A DNA stretch of 64,000 nt from the NCBI GenBank assembly GCA_037179335.1, contig JAKZHN010000010.1:627870-691869 (forward strand). Direction: 5' to 3'. Shown here piece after piece: positions 11,413 through 21,991 of the stretch (position 1 is the first letter of the stretch; every line of letters starts with the position of its first letter). The notes below the pieces were generated by a model. The model was not told the origin of the DNA and searched no databases. It was given only the letters and a program-made list of their open reading frames with translations. The translations under genes were made by a program, and so were the position numbers. Origin of the DNA: Cyclaneusma minus (taxonomy: Eukaryota > Ascomycota > Leotiomycetes > Marthamycetales > Marthamycetaceae).

Positions 11413-13265
11413 ATGAAGAAAGACGATATCCTCCATTATTTGGAAGTGCCAACGAGCAAAGGAACCACCGCCAGTGTCTGGATCAACGATGACATCCGAC
11501 CTTTGCCCCCAAGCCGGCGACAATGGGACAAACTTGCCTTTATCAGTTTCTGGGCCATCAATCAAATCGTACCTCTTCCAATCTTCCATCTTCCACAAGT
11601 TCCAGACTAATTCCTCCCTCAGTGTTTGAGTAACTGGCAACTTGGCTCTTCCCTCGTTGCAGTTGGCCTCTCAGTCTGGCAAGCCATTGTCGCCTGCATC
11701 ATCGGCAAGATAATCATTTCCCTCGTCGCCATTTTCAACGGCTATGTTGGCGCCGAATGGCACATTGGTTTCCCCGTCTTCGCCCGTGTCGTCTGGGGCA
11801 TCTACGGTTCCTATCTCGCTCTCCTTCAGCGCATCCTACTCTCGCTCGTCTGGTTCGCCGTTCAATCCTGGACCGGTGGGCTTTGCATCACAGCCATGCT
11901 AAGCGCCATGTTCTCCGGGTTCCAACATATGGAAAACACATTGCCTGTCAGTTCGAATTTGACGACCAAGGAGCTCGTGGGTTGGATTATGTATCAGGTG
12001 TTGACGATTCCGATGCTGTGGTTGCCGCCAGATCAGACTAAAAGACTTTACTATGTTATGAATATTGTCAGCTTTATTACCTTGCTTTCGATGATGATCT
12101 GGGCGCTGTCGGCGGCTCACGGTGGTGGTCCTCTTCTGAGTGAGCCGGCTTCGGTGGCGGCAGGGTCGGAGCTTGGCTGGGCTATCACTAAAGGAGTAAC
12201 GACGGTGATAGGAAATATTGCCGTGGGCTTAAGTAAGTACTGATTACATTGTCTGGGTTCAGTCTGTTAGTCACTAGCAGAGTTTCCCGGATTCTTGAAA
12301 GTCTGAGATACTCACTTTAGTCTTTGGCTCCCTGGTTCTTGAATTGTCTCACTACGCATTCAAAGTCTCTTTTTGCTGACTCCATCCTTCCAGCGAACCA
12401 GCCAGATTATTCCCGATTTGCTCGTTCTCCCGGTGACCAGGTTTTCGGACAGTGGTTCTCCATCATAACCATTGGCACAATCATGCCGTTATTCGGATGC
12501 CTCGCCTCCTCCGCCACCCAAGCCATCTACGGCGAGGCCATCTGGAATCCGCCCAACATCGTCTCACGCTGGCTCGACGATTCCTACACATCCGGGACCC
12601 GTGCTGCTGCCTTCTTCGCTTCTGTAGGTCTCGTCATCTGCCAGCTCGCCATCAACTCCATCGACAACGCCTTCTCCTGCGGTATGGATCTGAGCGGACT
12701 TTTCCCCAAGTTCATCAACATGCGGCGTGGTGCGTATATCGGCCTCTTCATCTCGTGCGCTATGTGTCCATGGCAGCTGCTGGCTAGCGCTGGCACATTT
12801 ATCAATGTCATGTCCGCATACTCGGTGTTCTTGGGCCCGATGTGTGGCATTCAGATCTGCCAGTATTGGATCATCAGTCGAAGACGAATAAAATTGTCCG
12901 ATTTGTATGATCCGCATCGAGAGGGTGTGTACTATTATTGGAGCGGTATCAATTGGCGGAGTTTCGTGGCGTGGGTGGTAGGATGGGCGACTCAGATTCC
13001 CGGGTTCGTAAATGCAGTGAACCCTGCGGTCGAGGTGCCGCAAGCTTGTATGGATCTCTATTACCTGGCGTTTCCTCTGGGGTTTGTGATTAGCTTCCTA
13101 GTGTACTGGGGATTGAATTTGTTGTCGATGCCGAGAGGAATTAGAGAGATGGATACCGTTGATTTCTTTGGGACGTTTACGGAAAAGGAGGCGAGGAAGT
13201 TGGGTATTGAGCCTTTTCAGGAGAACGAGGTGACTGAGGAGGTTGTGTATGCGGACACGAAATGA
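11413..13265 (+). CDS. NCS1-family nucleobase/hydantoin/allantoin-type permease
   Basis: Exons are 11413-11568, 11623-12232 and 12394-13265 (545 aa). The ATG at 11413 is the first in frame after an upstream TGA. The N-terminus carries the NCS1 motif WINDDIRPLPPSRRQW before helix 1 (FISFWAINQICLSNWQLGSS, spliced across intron 1). Further family marks are the helix-3 segment YVGAEWHIGFPVFARVVWGIYG, PDYSRFARSPGDQVFGQW and the SIDNAFSCGMDLSGLFPKFIN loop. About 12 membrane helices are expected. NCS1 carriers (Fur4, Fui1, Dal4, Mhp1) import uracil, uridine, allantoin or hydantoins with H+ or Na+ across the plasma membrane. The exact substrate cannot be assigned. Intron 2 is long (161 bases) and could hide a small exon. 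Its divergent neighbour is a hydantoinase/oxoprolinase, suggesting uptake plus ring opening. Confidence 0.85.
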
Positions 13266-14332
13266 GTACCTAGCTAGATTGAGGTTGAGCTTTGACACGA
13301 CCGCGACCGCGTCTCCCGCGAATTTACGTGACAACCGCCGAACATCGGAACAGCAAACGACATCCAGACTTTCAAACGTTCCCACATCCTGAAATCCTTT
13401 GACTCCAGCAGGGCTTTCCTGGCAGCTCGCAATTTGTTAACCACGAAGTTCCTTTAAGTCCGCAAGTCCTTCTCTCACGAACATGCCAGTCAGAAGAGTT
13501 CTTGTCCGCTGCCATCGACTACGCCGTCGGCCTCCAACTCTGGAGCTCAAAAGTCGTTTGATCGATTTTGCTTCGAAATCATTTATCCCAATTCAACTGG
13601 TGCGCGAAAATCAGCACGACGTGCACTCGTGGAGAGATCGCACTGCAGACGGCTCGTACAAGAATACGCGGCGGTCAAGAGGTGCGTTGTTGGTTGAGGT
13701 ATGCACTGTGAATGGCGAATGCAACCCTCCAGACAGCTGCCAGCACATTTGGTTGGCAGGATACAGAGCCGCCGGGAATCTCAGAGTCGCAGCCGAGCCG
13801 TGTCAAAACCAATCTGAGGGCCTCGTGGCTCTGTTATTGACTCTTGCATGCATATCTCGCTGTCAAGGTCACGTTCATCACGATGAATGGCTCGAAGAGT
13901 AGCCATACCGACGCCCTGGAATGCCGCCAGAAGTCATGTCCGGTGCTACCTTGGCCAGTGCTTCTATGGGGCTACCTATTATATTGCTCTGGCCCCCCAT
14001 CTCCACAATAGCACAAACATAAGATTGGTCTTAGCAATGTGAGTGATCGATTTTCCGGCTGAACCTCATGTCGTGCGACTCTGTCATTGGGGTCCTGAAA
14101 GATAGTGACTATGCGGCTTGATCTAGGCAGCAGGCGACGGTCCTAACATCTTCCACTCCTCCAGCTCTTTTCAGAGGTATATAGCCGAACTGCAGGAGCG
14201 TCCGCTTCATGTCTTTTTACTACTTTGGTTTTTTTCGTTCTTGTACTTCTCGGAGTCCCATCCCCACTTTCCCCCATTGTCATTCACTTCAGGAACCGAG
14301 TTCTCATCTTTGCTCCTCTAAACTCGTTTATT
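13266..14332. other. Intergenic region with a sequence resembling the 16.5 kb leader
   Basis: The stretch near 13330-13385 (ACGTGACAACCG... then GCAAACGACAT.CAG) resembles 16505-16550, upstream of the duplicated zinc-protein unit, so it may be an old fragment of that repeat. A 139-codon frame at 13483-13902 lacks any recognisable features and is not called as a gene. Confidence 0.3.
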
Positions 14333-16138
14333 ATGTCTTTCCAAGGCATGCTAGGCAGCGCTTTCCCAGCTGCCGGGAACCGCACCAGTAACGCCAACAG
14401 CGTGTCTACAACCCTTCTCGAGTCCTTCATTCCCGGCTACAGCACTATCCACAAGTTCCTGCTCTTCACCTTCGGCATTGACACTACCAATTTCGTGACC
14501 TTTGTGGCGACTCTTTGGTTGATCTCTAGGATCTGCGTCTACGTTTACCAAACCGCTTACAGCCTTCATATGCTGTTCATGTCTCGCATGTCCATCGATA
14601 GTCATGATCCCATCTTCGAGTGCTTCATGGAATGGCTGGCTGCCCACAAGGCTATAAAGACTGCCAGAAAACTAAGGGCAGAGACGCAATACAGGAGCGA
14701 TTGGGATGTCGATGATATCCAGATTGATGATGAGAACGAGGTCGCTGAGGACATGGACGATTCGGACACTGATTCTCCAGCGAAAAGATCGCTACGATAT
14801 CTCCCAGACTTTGGTGAACACCGTATCAAGGTGCAGGGTAGACGCTTCATGATACGCCTAGCCGAGGAGGACTCGGCAAATAGTAACTACTGGCATGAGG
14901 CCAAGCAGCTGTGCGGTATATATTGTTACGGCAGCTCTACGGAACCTATCAAGGCACTGCTTCGTGGTGTGGAGAAGCGTTGGAGACTTCGGCGAGAAAA
15001 CAAGACGAGTATTTACCGACCTGTCGACATGGCTCAGGGGGAAGTTAGGTGGAGGTGCGGAGCGGTGCAACCGCGCAGTTCAATGAACCTAGTCGCCATG
15101 GACCGCGCACAAAAGGAGGAAATCATGACCGAAATCAAGAATTTCAAGGAGGACTTGGACTACTTCAGGGTGAAACACCTCAGATACAAGAAGGGCTTCC
15201 TGTTTTCCGGACCTCCCGGAACCGGCAAATCGTTGTGCGCCTACGCTCTTGCCGGCCAATTCGAGCTCAACATATACACCGTCAATCTGAACGAGAATCA
15301 TCTCTCCGACGCGCGCTTAAAGCAGCTCTTCAGCATGCTACCCAGTCTCCCCGATAGATGCATGGTCCTTCTGGAAGACCTAGACTGCGCTGGTCTAGAT
15401 CGAGCGGAGGAAAATAAGGCGAAGAATGTGAATAGTTCGAGTGTCACGCTAGCGGGCCTCTTGAACGTCCTCGACGGAGTCGATTCCCACGAAGGCCATA
15501 TCCTCGTCGTGACCACCAACAAGCCTGAGAAACTTGACGAAGCCCTCAAACGCAAAGGTCGCCTTGACAATCATTTTGCCTTCACGCATTCCACGCGATC
15601 TCAGGCCCTCCAGATTTTCGAGCACATATATGCAGATGATGGCTCCCGCGAAACAAAGAAGAAGCGTCGACATTCCAAAACCGAAAGTTTCTCCTTTTTC
15701 GACCGCTTTACCCGTACATCGGCTCCATCTTCCCCGCTATTTCGCAAAGACAAGAACGTCGCGGGCCCACTCATGCTACCGGCGCTGCGCAAATCGAAAA
15801 TGATCGAGGCAGCCTTCGACCTGCCCGCGGCCCGCCTGGATGATATCGCAGAGAAGTTTGCGGATGCTATTCCGGAGAAGAAAGTTAGCCCGGCGGCGAT
15901 CCAGCAGTTCTTGCTTGCGAGAAGGAAAAGCCCGCAGAAGGCTCTGAAAGACGTTAGTGATTGGGTGAAGTCTCTGGAGCCCGAAAATGTTGCAGAGGGT
16001 CAATCAACACTAGTCGCAAATCCCGCGGCTACAGCGCCAGCTGAAAAGCCTGGTGGACTTGGGCTCACACAAGGGATCACTAAGGTGCTAGCAGTAGCAC
16101 ATTGGGTGGGGTTTAGGGTTATTGGATTAGTTTATTGA
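14333..16138 (+). CDS. BCS1-like AAA ATPase
   Basis: One exon of 601 aa. The start is the ATG at 14333; the frame upstream of it has no ATG. A single membrane segment lies at ~53-75 (NFVTFVATLWLISRICVYVY), followed by a BCS1 N-terminal-type region and a highly acidic insert (~125-147). The AAA module has Walker A GPPGTGKS (~293-300), Walker B MVLLEDLDCAG (~344-354), a sensor-1-like VTTNKPEKLDEAL and the GRLD box. BCS1 of the mitochondrial inner membrane translocates the folded Rieske protein into complex III. Fungi also carry many divergent BCS1-like paralogues of unknown role, and this one, with its acidic insert and basic Ser-rich tail (KKKRRHSK), is more likely such a paralogue than the housekeeping BCS1. 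Confidence 0.82.
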   Translation: MSFQGMLGSAFPAAGNRTSNANSVSTTLLESFIPGYSTIHKFLLFTFGIDTTNFVTFVATLWLISRICVYVYQTAYSLHMLFMSRMSIDSHDPIFECFMEWLAAHKAIKTARKLRAETQYRSDWDVDDIQIDDENEVAEDMDDSDTDSPAKRSLRYLPDFGEHRIKVQGRRFMIRLAEEDSANSNYWHEAKQLCGIYCYGSSTEPIKALLRGVEKRWRLRRENKTSIYRPVDMAQGEVRWRCGAVQPRSSMNLVAMDRAQKEEIMTEIKNFKEDLDYFRVKHLRYKKGFLFSGPPGTGKSLCAYALAGQFELNIYTVNLNENHLSDARLKQLFSMLPSLPDRCMVLLEDLDCAGLDRAEENKAKNVNSSSVTLAGLLNVLDGVDSHEGHILVVTTNKPEKLDEALKRKGRLDNHFAFTHSTRSQALQIFEHIYADDGSRETKKKRRHSKTESFSFFDRFTRTSAPSSPLFRKDKNVAGPLMLPALRKSKMIEAAFDLPAARLDDIAEKFADAIPEKKVSPAAIQQFLLARRKSPQKALKDVSDWVKSLEPENVAEGQSTLVANPAATAPAEKPGGLGLTQGITKVLAVAHWVGFRVIGLVY

Positions 16139-16645
16139 GGGGAGACAGAGGGAGACGAACCACCCCTTTCAATCAATTTGGAGGAGCTACTCGGGAACAT
16201 CTCTCCTCTCAAGTAAACACTACACTCATAGTATGGTGTTGGTTCTTTGGGTGCTTTCCCGAGCAGGTCAGCGTCGATCGTAGCAGACAGACCGTCAGAA
16301 GTTCAATGTTTTGGTGTCTCTGACGGGTTTCCGTTTTGCAAAGACTCGGAAAATTGATGCATATTTTTTTGACTATATGTTATATCCGATCTCGTGCATA
16401 TAAATGATGAGCGCTATTGTAATCTATCTAGAGCCTAGTAACTCCAAGCCTATGTAGTCTTGCGCCACTGCTGAGCAACTGGTCTTGGCGCAACGGCGAC
16501 GCGTACGTGACAACCGGCAAAAAGCAACTGGCAAACGACATTCAGAGTTGCAAACAAATCCGCCTCTGCCTCTAGCAACTCCTGCACCCTGACATCCACC
16601 AGCTTCCAATCGTCTAGGACACGAATTTACCAGCTGGAACCCGCA
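16139..16645. other. Intergenic region, left part of tandem duplication unit 1
   Basis: From about 16196 the sequence (GGAACATCTCTCCTCTC...) is matched by 17920 onward; the match includes GGGTGCTTTC/GGGCGCTTTC and CATATCCGAT further along. It is the upstream arm of the first unit of a ~1.72 kb tandem duplication. Confidence 0.55.
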
Positions 16646-17876
16646 ATGGCACCTTTGTCGTCCATGGCCCTCGAGCAACTGCAGGAGAAATGGGAGGCAT
16701 ATCTCAAAACCAACCCCAAAGGCAGGCGCTATCGCATGGGATCCAAGGGAGTTCCTGTTCCAGTACAGAAGCTCAACGACCGACAAAAGGAAAACTACAA
16801 GAAGAGATTCAACCGGGTTGGTTATGTCTAGCATTTGGAAGTCAAAAACAGTCTCGGAGAAATCACTAGTAACAGACCTGTTATCTTGGTCGAAAATGCA
16901 TGCGAGATAGTATTGGATCTATGGACTTACAACCAAACAAGGCACAGACCTTTGGGTCACGAAGCTTGGCAGAAAGAAATCTGCAGAGAACATCGCGGCC
17001 TTCCGCGCCAGGATGTCCAATTCCTGCGGGGGCTCCTCACTTCGCTCCCTTCGCCGATTCAACAGTGTGCCTCTGAACAACCAGCTTCTCCTCGATCAGA
17101 ATCCCCTCTACCAACATACCCAAACCAGCTTCTCCTCGACCAGCTTCTTCGCGACCAGCTTCTCCTACCAGCTTCTCCTCCACCATCTTCTCCTCGATCA
17201 GCATCCCCTCCACCAGCATCTCCTCAACCAACATCTCCTCCACCAGCATCTCCTCAACCAACATCCCCTCAATCAGCATCCCCCAAACCAGCATCCCTCA
17301 AACCAGCATCCCCCAAACCAGCATCTCCTCGACCGGCTTCTCCTCAACCAGCTTCTCCTCGACCAGCTCCTCGTCAAACGACATCTCCTCAACTGATATC
17401 CACTCAAGTCCTCAATCTCTCCCCTATCCAGCCAGCGGCACAAGACTTTGACCTCGTTTACGCCATCAACCAGACACAGTCATCGGATCTCGAAAGCATA
17501 TCAATCGACCTTGCCTTGAAATCACCAGATGCAGCTGCATTTGTGCAAGAAGAGCTAGTCGTAAGTAGAGTCGCCAAACATCATCACGCCTCCTAGTTTC
17601 CTGTCGAATGTCCAAATCTCCGACTCTAAGCTAGAATGATCAACGCTGATTGGGAACAGAAACTGAAAAAGCAGCCGGTCACTGGGCAAAAGAGAAAAGC
17701 AGACGAGATTGAAGACACATATGATTTTGGGGACGAGATTGAAGAGGGAAATAAGATTGGCGACGTGACGGCACGAGATAAACCAGCTTGCTGCATCCAG
17801 TGCCAGGAGGACTTTGGCACTACTGATGATGTTCAGGGTGATTGTATTTTGCACGATGGTATGCTTTTTACTTTTC
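16646..17876 (+). pseudogene. Broken copy of a zinc-binding-type protein gene (tandem unit 1)
   Basis: The frame starts at ATG 16646 (MAPLSSMALEQLQEKWEAYL), meets an in-frame TAG at 16829-16831, then continues open to 17560. The continuation includes a Pro/Ala/Ser/Gln repeat (SPRPASPQPASP-like, ~17080-17390, 15-base periodicity) and a domain ending VQEELV before a GTAAGT donor at 17561. A second exon (17660-17858, after branch GCTGAT and acceptor AACAG) encodes KRKADEIEDTYDFGDE and half of a zinc motif (CCIQCQEDFG...GDCILHDG) before a GTATGC donor. The matching third exon (second Cys/His half) is absent, since unit 2 begins at about 17918. The intact paralogue at 18427 shows what is lost. Alternatively the 61-codon ORF 16646-16831 is an independent tiny gene. 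Confidence 0.55.
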
Positions 17877-18426
17877 TCTCCTGATTCGCCCTCGCCCCAT
17901 TTCCGTAGGACTGAGAACATCTCTCCTCTCCAATAAAAAGGATTTGTAGACTATAGTATTAGTTCTCTGGGCGCTTTCTTCTCAAACAGGTTAGTGATGA
18001 TCGTAGCAAGATATACGAATTACAAGCAGAGAACTTCGATGTTTTCATGGCTTTTACGAACATCTCGGAATCAACACTGATACATTGAGGTTTTAATGCT
18101 ATACGTCATATCCGATACTGCGGTTGTAGGATTAATAAGACCTTCGTCAATACACTCTGTCTAGGTCAGCTCCAATCCTAGTATCACCCCGCCGCCGAAC
18201 ACTCCAGTCTAGGCAACGACGCGTCTACCCGCTACCGAGCACATATCGTTTCTGCGACAATCAATAAAAGTAAAAGCAAACGGCGTTCGGAACGCCACCC
18301 AAACGGGCACTCAATTTCTCCCATATTCAGCAATATTCCCCAGATCCAGCAACTTTACTCTGAACAACCAACATAGAGTATTCGGCGCCATCTCCTCTGT
18401 CCTCAACTTTGCAACCCTCATCTCCC

Positions 18427-19576
18427 ATGGTGCGCAAAAAAATGCAAGTCTCAGACGACCTCAACCTGGTCATTAACACCATCAAGACGACTCCAGCACG
18501 TCAGGTCAAAAGAGTGTTGACTGCACTTGTCGTGAATTCGCCAGATGTAGCTAACTTCATGTGGGAGGAATTGGTGGTAAGTAAACTCGCCAAAGCCTGA
18601 AGAGAAAAGCCTGCATGTCGAATATTCAGGTTTTTTTGCGACCCCAAGCTGAGAAAGGAATATTGCTGATGAAAAGAAGAGCAAGCCACTTCATAAGAAG
18701 GAGTGGAAGAGGAAAGTGGACGCGGTTGAACAAGACGATGGGAAAGAGAATGTGGATGTGACGGCCTGGGGACAGAGGGGAAAGAGGAGAAAGCAGACAG
18801 TCACTGAGCAGGTGAGAGAAGCAGATGAAAATGGAGAGAATGAAGGCGTTGCAGGACAAGGCACACGAGCTCGCTGCAAGCAATGCAAGAAATACTTCGA
18901 CACTACGAATAATATCTCAGGTGATTGCATCTGGCACCAGGGTAAGTCTTTCAACTCCTTTCCCACTTGAGAAATACCAAATCAGCGGTCGACTCTTCAA
19001 ATTGTTTCCGTGGATACTGACGAAACCACCCAGGCGAAAAGTCCATAGACGAATACTCCCAGATATGGTGGGGCCGTGAATGGCGCAGAGGGGAGTGCGA
19101 AGGACTAGATGATCACCCGGCGTATGCAGAGGGATTCCGTTGGAAATGTTGCTCTAAGCAGGGTGATGGTGTGGGCTGTATGAGGACCAAGCACGTGGTT
19201 GATGAGGAGTGGGCGAAGAAATTTAAGGAACAACCACAGCAAGCTTCCTCCAAATTCGCCCCGTTCGTCCCGTTCGTCCAAGTAATCGACCCCGGCCCAC
19301 GTCCTTTTCCCCATCTCACCTACAACCAGCCTCGAACCTATCAATGGGCCCCCCTCCCCAACGTACCGGTCCTCCAGTCCCAGAAGCCGAAAGCAGGAGA
19401 GGGAGAGGGCCAAGCAAGAGGAGATGACTGGCGATGAGCAGGAGAGTGAGGAGGACTATGATGAAGACGAGCCGGACGAGGATGAGGAGCGAGAGACGGA
19501 TTATGGAACTATCAACTCAGGAAGTGAAGAGGAGCTCAAGAGGTCCGAGGAGGAGTGTGGTTACGCACGTGTATAA
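18427..19576 (+). CDS. Fungal protein with a Cys/His zinc-binding-type domain and acidic tail
   Basis: My model has exons 18427-18576, 18677-18941, 19034-19271 and 19330-19576 (299 aa). The N-terminal ~50 residues (LNLVINTIKTTPARQVKRVL...) form a small helical region. A basic linker leads to CKQCKKYFDTTNNISGDC, then WHQGEKSIDEYSQIW, FRWKCCSKQGDGVGC and TKH: a C-x2-C / C-x3-H / CC...GC...H arrangement I recognise from many fungal uncharacterised proteins and take to bind zinc. The tail is Arg/Glu- then Asp/Glu-rich (EMTGDEQESEEDYDEDEPDE). The last intron (GTTCGT...CCAG, 58 bases) is inferred because frame one ends at 19437 while the acidic frame is strongly coding-like. Without it the product is 272 aa. 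Function unknown; possibly nuclear or nucleic-acid binding (inference). Confidence 0.6.
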
Positions 19577-21171
19577 TTGTATTAGACATCTGCACCTATG
19601 GGGTTTGCAAATAGGGATTCTCAACTCTCAGATCTGGATTCATAAAGCCCAAAGATGGATTCCTTCATCTTTCCGTGTCTCTTCAATGAATTCTCAAATA
19701 TTGTGAGTTCCCGAGTTGAGCAGAGTATGATAGATATTGATCAAGCTCGCGGTATGGCGATGTTTGTTCGACGAAGGAGTTTCCGTCTCCATCAGTCCGG
19801 CGATTTTCTAGCGCATCCGATCAATGTCACACAAGCGAGCGAGGCGCGCTAAGATAAGATAAGGCAAATCCCCAACTTCTGCCAAGCCTGCTCTTCTCGT
19901 CTGAAACACCACACCACTCTTCTCCATCGCAGGCTCCAGAAACATCCCCAAATGGACCAATGTCCGCAGCATCCGACGTCGAATGCAGACTGCAGAGCCA
20001 CTGGTACCTTGGTGGCGCGACTTATTCAGATATATTGGCAAGCAGAAGCACGATGACGAACGCCGGTGCTTGGACTTCAAAATATTGGCTCCCTACATGT
20101 CCATACATGCTCATGTACCGACAACCTTCGAGATCGGTATCTATCGGGCATCAATACATTACAATATATGATGTATCATCCAGGACGACAACAACCCACC
20201 TCCACGGCTTGGCGACTGCGTTGCACATGACCGTGCTTGAAACTTGAGGTTATCGCGGACCGGGGAGCATCTGAGGGGCAGAATCATCCGCTCGGTCCCA
20301 TCAATCGCCGCTGCGTATCTGGCCTTTACAATTGCAAAGGTACTCGAAAGTATATGCTCGGGATGAACACCAGGCCATGTCGTGCATGAACCCTTTGAAC
20401 TTTCAGACCACAATTCTCCAAGAAAATTCCCCAGGTGTCACCGTGTCAGAAAAACCTTATCCAGGAGGTTAAGCTCCAGCTCTCCGGTAAATACACGCAA
20501 CTTAAAACACACATATTATTTTCGGTGTCCGCCGGTCCGGCAACGACGACCGTCAGGTGCCTGAAGATCGCGAGAATCAAGAGGCCAAGATCCCCAGGTA
20601 CTTCGAGACTTCGACGCGCGGCTGTGCTGCGAACGGCTCAGGTACGGAACTTCGAAGCTTGTGTATTTTTATCGAAGGTTCGAAACAATGAACAAGAAGT
20701 CTCTGGAGGCAGTGCAAACGCTTTGGCTTTGGGGAATCCGGGGCTCCAGGATCTGGAAACGCGATCCACGAATAACTTACACGTCGATGCGGAGTACAGC
20801 AGTCTCACCCTCTCCGCCTCCACCCCCAGTCTCGAAACATGTTGTCAGCACTCTAACTCGGTTCTACGCAAAGAAAGTCTCCAAGTCCCATCGTTTATCA
20901 CGGCATGAGCACATGACAAGTTCAGAAAGTCTGCGAACCCCTTTTCCAGACAAAAACTGCTGAATTGAAAGCCACTGACCTATCCAAGCGGCGCTTCGCT
21001 TTCGGAGAATATATACCTCCCTGCAGGCTACTGCAATATAAGCCACAGCAAATCGGAAGCTTCGAAAATATTTCGTCAATTCGCCAACCTCCCCACTATT
21101 AAGCGGTAAGTAGTGTCAGAACTTTATTTCATGTTTCCCCGTTCCTGCATCCGTCCCCGTCCCTAGCACTC
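19577..21171. other. Intergenic region, no supported gene
   Basis: Frames of up to 157 codons (20435-20908) overlap in several phases without splice logic or family resemblance. I see no gene, and no strong repeat apart from the element that begins at 21172. Confidence 0.4.
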
Positions 21172-21991
21172 TACTTGTGCTGTAAATTAGTGTGTGCTAG
21201 CGTGGTTTTCTGCACGTTGTGGCCACAGGAGTCCTCTAAACTGGCCATTTAGCGGAATAGCCGAATGCGAGGTAAATACCTGAGGCTATTCCTAAGTGAT
21301 CAACGTGCCTGCATATGCTATTGATGTCATTTAATTAAGGGAATTATTAACGCCACAAAGGACTTTTTATAATCTCATAAAATCTAACCAAATCGGGAAT
21401 AGCGCAATCGCTAAGCGATGGCCCTTGCGCCGCCACGCAACGAAATTAATATTTTCTATTATTTGGCCACGACAACGCATATATAAGTTATCCAAGCCCT
21501 CGTTTTTAAGAACCTGAAAAACTCAGCTTTTTAATAAAGTTTATTTTATTAAAAAAAGTTAAATATAGCCCGAGATATAATTTCGTTAAAAAAATTCTTT
21601 TGAAAATGCAATTTGTTTTATTTTAAAGCCAATTATTTGGTTAAATTTAAAGTTTTTATAAATTTATAATTGTATAATCTTGGCGTTTATAAAATATATA
21701 AATTTGGGCTTAAAACCTATAATTTCTGGATTTTTATTAATTGAGTTGTAAATTCCATTAAAACCGGGATTTGGCGGGGGGGCAAATTCCGGCGCTAACC
21801 CGATTCGGCTAGCTTTTGTGAGATTATGAAAAGTCCTTTGTGGCGTTAATAATTCCCTTAATTAATCTTTCTCAGAAATCCAATTGGCCACTCAGACCAA
21901 CTCATAGGGCAGAATACCAAGAAAAGCATTCCCACTGCTATACTGGGAACTTCAGACCACGCTAGCACACACTAATTTACGGCACAAAGTA
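21172..21991. mobile_element. Nested inverted-repeat (MITE-like, non-autonomous) element
   Basis: Terminal inverted repeats lie at 21172-21205 (TACTTGTGCTGTAAATTAGT...CGTGG) and 21957-21991 (CCACG...ACTAATTTACGGCACAAAGTA). They differ by one substitution and one single-base gap. Both ends can be read as flanked by TA. A second, longer inverted repeat is nested inside (21331-21382 / 21814-21865, 50 of 52 bases). The interior is strongly AT-rich (21440-21760) and has no coding frame, so the element must depend on a transposase elsewhere. Superfamily is uncertain: TA flanks suggest Tc1/mariner for the outer element. Confidence 0.65.
21331..21865. repeat. Inner 52-base inverted repeat pair with AT-rich core
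   Basis: The left arm 21331-21382 starts TTAATTAAGGGAATTATTAA; the right arm 21814-21865 is its complement, ending CCCTTAATTAA. The two differences are both C-to-T in the left arm. The palindromic TTAATTAA ends allow a TTAA target duplication. The 431-base core contains no gene. Confidence 0.6.

Larger units (their letters stand above)
16196..19576. repeat. Diverged tandem duplication (~1.72 kb units)
   Basis: Unit 1 spans about 16196-17917 and unit 2 about 17918-19576. Shared landmarks in the same order are GAACATCTCTCCTCTC, a leader with GACGCGT, the EELV exon ending at a GTAAGT donor, the GCTGAT branch before exon 2, and the C-x2-C...GDC-I exon. Identity is modest, so the duplication is old. 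Unit 1 lacks the final exons. Confidence 0.6.

Noticed and set aside
13483..13902. 139-codon plus-strand frame
   Set aside because: Basic start and mixed composition without family resemblance; lies in a region that looks like repeat flank.
17080..17390. Pro/Ala/Ser repeat as a minisatellite independent of coding
   Set aside because: It stays in the frame of the pseudogene exon, so it is better explained as a former low-complexity protein segment.
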